DNA of 64,000 nucleotides from Ligustrum vulgare (Eukaryota > Streptophyta > Magnoliopsida > Lamiales > Oleaceae), in NCBI GenBank assembly GCA_963555705.1, contig OY743173.1:25001-89000 (forward strand). Reading direction: 5' to 3'. Shown here piece by piece: positions 56,818 to 64,000 of this stretch. Both the position numbers and the translations under genes were made by a program. The first letter of the stretch is position 1. Every line of letters starts with the position of its first letter. The notes beneath the pieces were generated by a model. That model worked only from the letters and a program-made list of their open reading frames with translations. It was not told the DNA's origin and searched no databases.

Positions 56818-58579
56818 AACTCATAAAATTATAGGCGTCGGTTCTTAAAAATGACCGACTCATGTTAATTAAAGGAGGCGGTTCTTGAAAGGAACCGCCG
56901 TCTTTTAGTTAAGTATATCCGCCTTGCTAGGTCTTAATCTTCAGCTCTCCACAGCGTTGCTCACTCCACAGCGCCTCAAAGCTCAGCCTCCAAGCCCGTA
57001 TCGTTCATCACACTCCCCCGCCGTCGCCACCATCACCACTAGCCGGCAGTGCAGCTCTAAACTGGTGTAGGTGACGACATTCTCAACCTTATTCAGATTT
57101 GCAAGTTTGTCGTTTGTGTTAATCCCCCCATGGGTCACTCTAATTTCTGATTTTGTAACTGATTGAGGCTGGGTCGGTGGTTGTTCGGTTTTGTGGTCTT
57201 GAGTTCGGTGCTGCATTTGGTTTTTATTTGGCCGATTTTCTTGATTTTTGACTTTGGTTGTGTGATTGGGGGTGTAGTAGTTGATTCTTGCTCCTTCCTG
57301 CCATTTCAATGGGTAAAAATAATAGGAAAAAATAGTCATTTAGGTTAGTAGGTTGGATAAAAGATTAAATTTTGATCTGTGGCTAAAACCAATGAATCAT
57401 TATACATTAGCTCCAAATAAGTCTCAAGTCAGCTAATGGAGAAACAAATTATGTGAACTTTTAATGCTCCGTTGGTTTTGGTTGTTTGAGTGTTTGGTTA
57501 AAAGATTAGATTTTGATCCATGGTTATATGTATGAATCACTATGCAAGAGATACGGGTTGATTATGCTAATGGGGGTATTTCTTAATACAAATGTTTTCC
57601 ATCCTGATTTTTGGTTTCATTTTTGTGTTTGATAGATCTTGAGGAGAAAAAAGGGCAATGAATTAGCAATGGCTATGGAGGACACTGAGACTCAAGACAC
57701 TGAAATGGAGACTGAAACAGATGTGGCCATTCTGCTCCTTGACAAAGGTGGTGCTGCTCTCTCTTTCAAGTATTTCTCTAATTTTTAATTGCTCTCTCTT
57801 TTATCATTTTCTCTATATTTCTAACATTTCATAATTTATTTCCTGAAAGCAAAGAAAAGTTTACCAAACAGAGGCTTAATTATCTAACATCCATAAATTC
57901 CACTTGCACACACATACTTCAGAGGTTTAAGGTGGTTTGACAGAATCTTAGCTTTTGCTTTCTCTTTTCTCAACTGTGATGATTCCTTCCTTTCTTGTTC
58001 CTTTGATGGATGGAGCTGATGTGAGCTATATATTTTCTTGTATTTATGTAATTTGATTCTAAAATATTGTTGATTAAGGGGGGAAAAAACCTTGTTTGGT
58101 TCTTAATTCTTATTTTAAAACACATGCATTCTTAATATCTACATCTTTGAGAAATACTCACTCAAGTAGTGTAAATCTGAATTATAAATATCTAATTTGT
58201 TGATTGATTCTTAGATTCTTTTTCTTTAGGTAAATATATCTTCTTGAGGTAGAGAAAGTTGATGTCATAGAATTTTAGAAGTGATTCTTTTGCTATTTTA
58301 ATTGACAGTGTAAATGAACTTTTTAGAGAACTCTATTTATGACTATGTAATTGCCTCCCCTGTTTCACATCAAGTTAAATGTTTTTTATGTATGTTTTTT
58401 GGATTTTTTTTTTTTAAATGGCAAAAGCATATTATGGTGGGTGCATCATGAAAGCCTGCTAATGAACGTGAATTCAAGAACAATAAGATAAATACAAAAT
58501 CTAAACCAATAAGAACTTCCAGAACAACATCAAATAAAATCATAGAACTTCAAGAAAAGCATTTGGGATTATTTGAACT

Positions 58580-58735
58580 TTTTCGATTTGAAGGCTGTGT
58601 TGGTAATTGAGTCTTTGAGCTTTGAGGGTTAATCTTTAGCATCAATTTGAAGGCTGTGTTTGTGATTGAATCTTTGAACTTTGAGGGTTAAATCTTTATT
58701 ATAAATCTGAAGGTTGTGTTGGTGATTTAAGTCAC
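58580..58735. repeat. ~75-bp tandem units inside the CACTA-like element
   Basis: TTTGAAGGCTGTGTTGGTAA, TTGAGTCTTTGAGCTTTGAG and GGTTAATCTT recur two and a half times with small differences. Confidence 0.65.
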
Positions 58736-58994
58736 TTTCCTGTCGTTCCTAATTTTGCTGATAGCAAGTTACCTCTACTTATTTAAATAATTATATTATT
58801 GAGTTTTATTAGATGAAAGATCACTTGTTTTGTTTTCTGTTGACATTTAATACAATCTCAAACTGGAGTCCTCATTAACCTGAGATTCTACCAGCATTTT
58901 GAAACTTAATAAGTTATTATTTTTATAACTTATTCATATTTATTAAAACTTTAGGGCCTTTCGAGCATTTTGGTCATTAGGAGGAAAGAGGGCA

Positions 58995-59420
58995 ACATCC
59001 AATGTAAATTGGAAAAAGATCTCGGTATGAAAACTAGAATTTTATAAGTTGCTACAAATTCTCAAATTAGTTTAATATATATTCACTTTCATTAGATTAT
59101 TAATTGTAGTTTTAATTTTAAATATTCAAATTTCAGTGTTCTCAGCAACCTGGAGAAGATGAATGTGGCTATATATTATATTATGAGAAACATGTTCGAG
59201 ATAGTCACAGCCCATTCTCAACTTACTTCTCTACACGAGGTATAAGTTGTTGATGATAGTTTTTTAATTATGATTTATATGTAATTGTCATAATAAATAT
59301 TAATTATTATTAATTATTTTTAAGCATTTCAAGAATTTTATTCAACAGAGGAAATTAACTAGGTTCAGAATTTATGGGTCAAATACTTCGTCGAAGAGTG
59401 TGTAAATTTGGCTCATTTTG
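58995..59420 (+). pseudogene. Ulp1/C48-type cysteine protease C-terminus, spliced remnant
   Basis: The exon ending at 59024 reads VNWKKIS before a GT donor. The next (59137-59239) reads CSQQPGEDECGYILYYEKHV and RDSHSPFSTYFSTR. The third (from 59349) reads EIN, a stop, VQNLWVKYFVEEC. QQPG..ECGY with the catalytic Cys, followed by EI..V...W..Y, is the end of SUMO-protease-like proteins carried by plant CACTA and Mutator elements. Intron positions with GT and AG are preserved. One in-frame stop and the lack of an upstream catalytic domain make it a pseudogene. Confidence 0.7.
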
Positions 59421-59850
59421 TGTTAACATGTACAAATGTTTTAACAATATTGTGAATACAAAATTAATTATTTCGAAATTCTGTTTATTGAGTTATTAAG
59501 TTTTATTTTGCATTCCTCGATTATATATTTGTTGAAGATAATTAGTTGATGTGTATATGATTGTTATACTGTATATAGGTATAATGGAAATATAAATAAA
59601 TGAATAATTAAAAAAAAATCATACTAAAAGGCGTCGGCTGTTGTCGAAAATCGACACCTATAAGTATGACTTAAGGCGTCGGTTGTTATAAAACAACCGA
59701 TGCCTTAAGTCATTAAAAGGCGTCGGTTGTTTATAACAATCGACGCCTTAAGTATACAGTTTTAGCGTCGCCACTATAGGCGTCTCCTGTACAACCGACG
59801 GCTTTTTTGCTTTACAACCAACGCCTTTAACTCTTATTGTAATATTAGTT

Positions 59851-60949
59851 ATATTGTATATTAAATTTTAATATTTTTTTTACTATAATATAATAATTGG
59901 ATTGAATCAATTAAATTTTTTTTTTAAGTTCAATTAAGATTATTAATATGGGAAAAGTCCACACACAACAAAAACACTACAACTATCACTTTTTAAAATT
60001 AATAAAATGAAGATTTTCTTTTTTAAAAATTAGGTGTTTGATGATGATGATGATGATCATAATAATAAATAAATAAAATCCAACATAATTTTAAATATAA
60101 AATCTAAACTACCATCCACCCCACCCATAAGGTCACATTTCAATCATACAAAGTTATAGTTCGATCACAATTACAAATTTAGTCGCAAAATGCACTTCAT
60201 CCCATCTCACCCCAGTCAAAAGTCACATTTCGGTCACATAATAGTTTGTTCAAAGTTATAAATTTAATCGTAAAATTCACCCACCTCACCTGCAAAGTTA
60301 CAGTTCGATCACAAAAATTCACATTTTGGTCAAAATCACAAATTTAGTCACAAATCAAATTTTGTGACCGATAATTTAATTAAAATGGCCATATCCCATG
60401 ATTGTTGCAAGTCACACAAAGTCAAAATCGAAACAGATTCTGGTCATAATTATAAATATGTCGCAATTAAATATTTTAGTGCATATTATTCATTGGCCAC
60501 AACTAGACTTATCTCCATAAGTATTTCTTTGCAAATCCGAGGTGCATAATGCGTGGGTCATTTTTGTAATATTTCGATGTTTTGGGGGCTTTAGTGGTGA
60601 ATTATGATGTACGTTCATAAAAGAGACTTTTGAGCTTATTTTCCCTTTAATGAAGCCGTTATGGAAACCAGCGTGTTTTATTGGGGGCGCATTTATGGCA
60701 AAAGAATGATTAGCTTCAACTTTCAAGAAATGCTTCAAGGAGACGTGCTTTAATGCACGTGAGAGACACTCCATCAGTTGAATGGTTATTTTCTTTATGA
60801 ATTTCAAACTTCTGGTGCTTCAACTTATTTTCAATGGAGACACGTGGACTTCCTGGATTAATCTTTCAGCTTAAGGATGAAGGGCTTCGATCCACTTTTT
60901 TAGGGAACGTGTACGGTGGAGAAATAGGAAATGCAATAGTATAATATGT
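59851..60949. other. gene-free stretch with simple repeats
   Basis: It contains a short (GAT)n at 60041-60056 and a degenerate array around CACATTTYGGTCAC and CACAAATTTAGTC (60120-60370). A minus frame of 105 codons (60490-60807) has no recognised domain and is probably chance. Confidence 0.45.
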
Positions 60950-61486
60950 TTGGATGATTCTGGCAGTGAAGAAGAGAAGAACCAACCCTATATGTCCCAG
61001 CTATCATCTAAGGAGGTGACATCACTGCAAGAACTCCGAAGCAGACAGAGTAGGGACTTAAGGGAGAAAGAGGTGGCTGGATCCTCTTCCGAGGCACAAG
61101 AGCCTGACTTGGGTGTTAAGGCGTCTTTTAGGGAACACATGGAGGAGCTAGGTTCATCCGAGGAGGAAATCTCCCAAGTCGAAGGTTGGGTTAATTATGT
61201 TAACAAAATACTGGGGTACCACATCGGCCCTGAACCCAATTCGAAGTCGTAGGAAAGTAGTGTGGCTAAATCTAAAATCGGGGGGATTGATTTGGTGGGC
61301 ACCCCTTAGAAGTTCAGGCTACCTATAGGAATTCACTTTATACACCCCACCCCATCCTACCGACCTTACGGTCCACCCCCAAGTCAAGTTGTAGTATTTT
61401 ATGATGCCTTGGTATGTGGGATGAGACTTCTTCTCCATCCTTTCTTTAGGGCACTGATCCGGAGCTATGATGTGAATCAAGCCATA
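60950..61486 (+). pseudogene. gypsy-type transposon N-terminal domain fragment (PF04195-like)
   Basis: One plus frame with stops at 61250-61252 and about 61307. It has an acidic N-terminus (DDSGSEEEKNQPYMSQLSSK), then after the stops IGIHFIHPTPSYRPYGPPPS and VVFYDALVCGMRLLLHPFFR followed by ALIRSYDVN. The last part matches the core of the putative gypsy-type transposon domain, which in Tat-related elements sits upstream of a coiled coil like that at 16324-17380. It is cut at 61486 by the next element. The assignment is from memory of the motif only. Confidence 0.55.
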
Positions 61487-62056
61487 TGATGTGAATCATT
61501 GTGGGAATCCAGGGGAACTGTAATTGAAACACCTAGAAAGCCTAAATTCAGATTGAAAAGGACGATAGGATCTTAATCCGAGTCTCATGGCATAAGAACC
61601 TAATATATATGAATCTTAAACCCATTGAGATTTGAAGTCAAGAACCAAGATTTTCAAACACAAAAAAGGGTGCATAATCATTTAATAAGTGCTGGGTGAA
61701 TGCCACAAAGATATGAATAATATTTGATAAGTTCCAATATAGTTCAATCAAGAACAAAGAGAGAATCCTCACCTTTTTAGTTATAACCTCTTGTTACAAT
61801 AAAATCACTCAATAATGTCAAACCCTAATTTGAAGACACCATGTGATCACATGGTGTAAAGGTGTGCGATCGCACGGTTCACTTGAAACCCTCTCGAATT
61901 GTAAAACACCTTGGACTTTATCTTCCACCCATTGTACTAAACTTAGGTCTTCTTTTATCATGCCATTCTTGATCTTTAGAGTCGCCGAAGTTGTACTTGA
62001 GCCATTGTCCATTGTAGCTTGATATCTTGGTTGTTAATCTACCTTGAATCACATCA
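61487..62056 (-). repeat. LTR of the minus-strand gypsy relative, 570 bp
   Basis: On minus it starts TGATGTGATTCAAGG directly after CAAGAGGGAGTGAA and ends CAATGATTCACATCA. The stem-loop unit ACTTATC, AAATAT, ATATCTTT, GTGGCATTC is present at 61698-61732. A second copy of TGATGTGAATCA lies 19 bp outside (61468). Confidence 0.7.
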
Positions 62057-62393
62057 TTCACTCCCTCTTGAAAGTATTCGACCTCGAATCAGCACTTGGT
62101 CCAATTGTCATGTACCTTCTATTTTTGTAAACCTCAAGAACCTATGTATGCTTCTTCTTTTTCTTCAAATTCTTGATTTGTCCATCCTTTCAATTAAAGT
62201 TCTTCCCAAATTTAGGTATATAAGTTGACTTGGTTACACGTGACAAAGAAATATCCGAACTAGGGAGGGGGTGGTTAGTGTGGTTAAGTGCAAGGGAGGG
62301 GTCGGTGTATATCAACCTTTGTATCTCTCTTTTCTGTTTCTCTCTACACACTTCCTCTCGTTTCTGAGGCTTAGACCTCAACTTTCTTCTCTA
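62057..62393 (-). pseudogene. C-terminal linker of the minus-strand gypsy relative
   Basis: On minus, after the hAT element, the basic stretch KREEVCREKQKREIQ continues the linker after ASE. The region leads to the purine tract at 62057-62072. No polymerase or integrase motif appears. Confidence 0.45.
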
Positions 62394-63031
62394 TAGTGAT
62401 GGCAATGGGTCGGGTATGGGTCGGGTTTACCAAACCCATACCCTACCCACTAAATATTTACAACCTCCATACCCTACCCATATACCCATTTAAAAATTGT
62501 GGGTCGGGTGCGGGTCGGAGGCGGGTTTGCTTCTATACCCATTTAAAACCCATTACTAATTATTTTTTTATTTTTTTAGGCTATAAATAGGTTATAGGTG
62601 CTCCGGATTAACTTGAATCAATTAAATATTGGGCTTCACTTGAATTTGAGTTGAAAAAAACTTGTTATATGTTGAAATTATACAAGCGAATTTGAACAAT
62701 TTTTTTAGACGTTAACAAACTTAATAGTTTTAACATATTAAGGTTTAAACGATAACAATGTCAATAGATATTTGGGTTCTATTTTTTTTATTTTTTTATT
62801 TTTTTTAAACAATCACTTTTGTTTTAAATTCTATAATTTTTAAAGGAAATTAATGGGTATGCGGGTCGGGTATGGGTATTGTAGTAAAACCCACACCCGA
62901 CCCATACCCATGTCGGGTTTTAAAATTTACCTCCATACCCTACCCACGAACCCATTTAGTCGGGTGATCCCCGCCCATTTATGTCGGGTCTCCATCGGGT
63001 ATCGGGTTCGTGGGTATTATTGCCATCCCTA
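62394..63031. mobile_element. non-autonomous hAT-like element, 638 bp
   Basis: The left end is TAGTGATGGCAATGGGTCGG and the right end, read on minus, TAGGGATGGCAATAAT. The flanking 8 bp are CTTCTCTA and CTTCTCAA, a duplication with one mismatch. The ends are rich in GGGTCGGG and CCATACCC. Removing the element rejoins the gag-protease linker of the host retroelement, which supports the borders. Confidence 0.85.
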
Positions 63032-63084
63032 CTTCTCAACCTATCATTTTTCTGAGGTCATGGCCTCAACTCTCATTGTTTCCT

Positions 63085-63795
63085 CAAACTAACCCTTCAA
63101 TTTTAATTGGTCCTCATAGACCTTCACTGGTGACAATAAGACAAGAGTAATGTTTTTCCCACCCCTCACAAAACTATACTAGTTTGTAAATCCATCATGT
63201 ACCACCACCCTATCAAGATGTCATGACCTCCCCAACAATGTATTCCGGACATGCATAAGCACTACATTTCAAATTATCTCATCATTCTACCTGCTAGTAG
63301 TGAAGTTCACCACGACCTACCTGTTCACCTTAATCTTCCCAGATTCATTCAATCATTACAATTTATAAGGTATAAAGTGTTTTAGTATAGGTAACCCCAA
63401 CTTCTCCACTAAGGAAGTACTAGCTACATTGGTGCAACTCCCCCATCAATAACCATACTATGGACTTTATTGTTTACAAAGCACATAGTATGAAAAATAT
63501 TGTCTATTTGCTCATCCACCTCATTCACCTTAATTCTAGTATTAAAAGCATGTCTAGTAACAAGAGATTTAGCTACAACATACTCTATTCCATCACCATC
63601 AATAGCATCCTCTAACTCAGGCATCCCCTCATAATCAACATCATCTCCATACACTACTTATTCATTACACGCAAGCATTATCCTTTTATTTGGACATTGT
63701 GAAGTAATGTACCCGACAACAAAACATCTAAAATATTTAGTATCTCTATTCTTAGTAGGTTGAGAATTAGATTTAAATTTGTCTTTGTGGGTTGG
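63085..63795 (-). pseudogene. gag zinc knuckle and protease of the minus-strand gypsy relative
   Basis: On minus: YFRCFVVGYITSQCPNKR, a CCHC knuckle that has lost one Cys, then YGDDVDYEGMPELEDAIDGD, EQIDNIFHTMCFVNNKVHSM and VIDGGVAPM (63424-63654). The IDGG protease site is kept, but the next residues differ from the usual SCTNV. Lower down, shifted frames read around HCWGGHDI and VEAMTSEK. There are several stops. Confidence 0.7.
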
Positions 63796-64000
63796 TGATA
63801 AGTGTATTTTATACATTTATTTATATGTCTAAATTAGAATAATATATCGTTATTTTAGAATAAAAGTTATCTAATTGTTTGTTATTCATTTATATTTTAG
63901 AAATATCCCAAAATCATGTGAATGAAGGAATTGATGGAAATAATGCACAATCGGATGACATTTGTAGCTAAATTGGACAATTTGGAAGTTGGTGATGTCA
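63796..64000 (+). repeat. start of another LTR, cut by the window edge
   Basis: TGATAAGTGTATTTTATACA abruptly replaces the gag sequence of the preceding element and begins with TG. Its first 18 bases are the exact reverse complement of 37024-37041, so they are probably the shared terminus of one LTR family. The remaining 200 bp show no coding sense. Confidence 0.45.

Larger units (their letters stand above)
56818..59850 (+). mobile_element. CACTA-like element, ~3 kb, with Ulp1-type protease remnant
   Basis: Both ends carry CGTCGGTT and AACCGACG words in inverted pairs (56840-56920 and 59630-59830), forming hairpins such as GGCGTCGGTTGTT with AACAACCGATGCC. That pattern is typical of CACTA subterminal regions. 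A spliced C48/Ulp1 protease fragment lies near the right end, as in many plant CACTA elements that carry such a gene. The terminal CACTA/TAGTG bases are not clear, so the borders are approximate. No transposase is recognised. A short open stretch (57669-57771, MAMEDTETQDTEMETETDVA) may be part of an exon. Confidence 0.6.
61487..63795 (-). mobile_element. minus-strand RT-less gypsy relative of the inner element, truncated
   Basis: On minus: gag zinc knuckle, protease and linker (63795 down to 62057), then a purine tract and an LTR (62056-61487). The coding order and motifs match the inner element at 42444-46717 closely. No reverse transcriptase lies between the linker and the LTR. The 5' part is missing, replaced at 63796 by another LTR. 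A hAT-like element sits in the linker (62394-63031). Confidence 0.75.

Noticed and set aside
60950..61252. Possible pararetrovirus or host acidic protein
   Set aside because: Reading the same frame past two stops reveals the gypsy-type transposon core, which explains the region better.

Overview
The window is plant nuclear DNA, most likely from a dicot: it is AT-rich, its one intact gene has 14 short exons with GT-AG introns, and almost everything else is nested plant transposable elements. Only one host gene looks functional, a GH27 alpha-galactosidase on the minus strand at 50447-53240. There is nothing bacterial, no CRISPR array, no rRNA and no tRNA gene.

Bases 1-18374 are a decayed Ty3/gypsy Tat-lineage element: gag, protease, reverse transcriptase, two RNase H domains and integrase on plus, then an opposite-strand coiled-coil frame and a 3' LTR. 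A younger chromovirus (6110-16150, minus, target duplication AATAA) split it. Bases 18375-19500 hold an unidentified Pro/Ser/Thr-rich frame.

Bases 19534-35055 are an array of six degenerate copies of a gene fragment encoding two double-stranded-RNA-binding domains (DRB-type). The array has been invaded many times. CACTA-type elements lie at 20240 and 32876-33131, and a SINE sits inside the first (20361-20490). A solo LTR (22019-31834, TCAAT duplication) lies inside copy 3. A Ty1/copia element (23501-30973) lies inside that solo LTR, and a 1.4-kb DNA transposon (26217-27614) lies inside the copia element. A 497-bp hAT-like element with a perfect 8-bp duplication lies at 35146-35642.

Bases 37042-46819 hold two gypsy elements of one lineage, one inside the 3' LTR of the other. 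Both lack reverse transcriptase. The outer keeps protease-like and integrase-like sequence, mostly in one frame. The inner keeps gag and protease only (TR-GAG-like). Their LTRs carry palindrome arrays (GTCGACCGAA in the outer, TTACGGCCGTAA in the inner). The inner LTR also carries three stem-loops whose stems differ in sequence but still pair, between constant flanks. Related remnants lie at 48480-48848 and, on minus, at 61487-63795, the latter interrupted by a second hAT-like element (62394-63031).

Bases 46820-50446 and 53241-60949 are mostly gene-free. They contain simple repeats, a gypsy RNase H remnant (55320-55612, minus) and a 3-kb CACTA-like element with a spliced Ulp1-type protease remnant (56818-59850). 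A gypsy-type transposon domain lies at 60950-61486. The start of another LTR is cut by the right edge of the window.

All coordinates, duplications and motif comparisons were read by eye. Family names rest on motif recognition, not on database searches.
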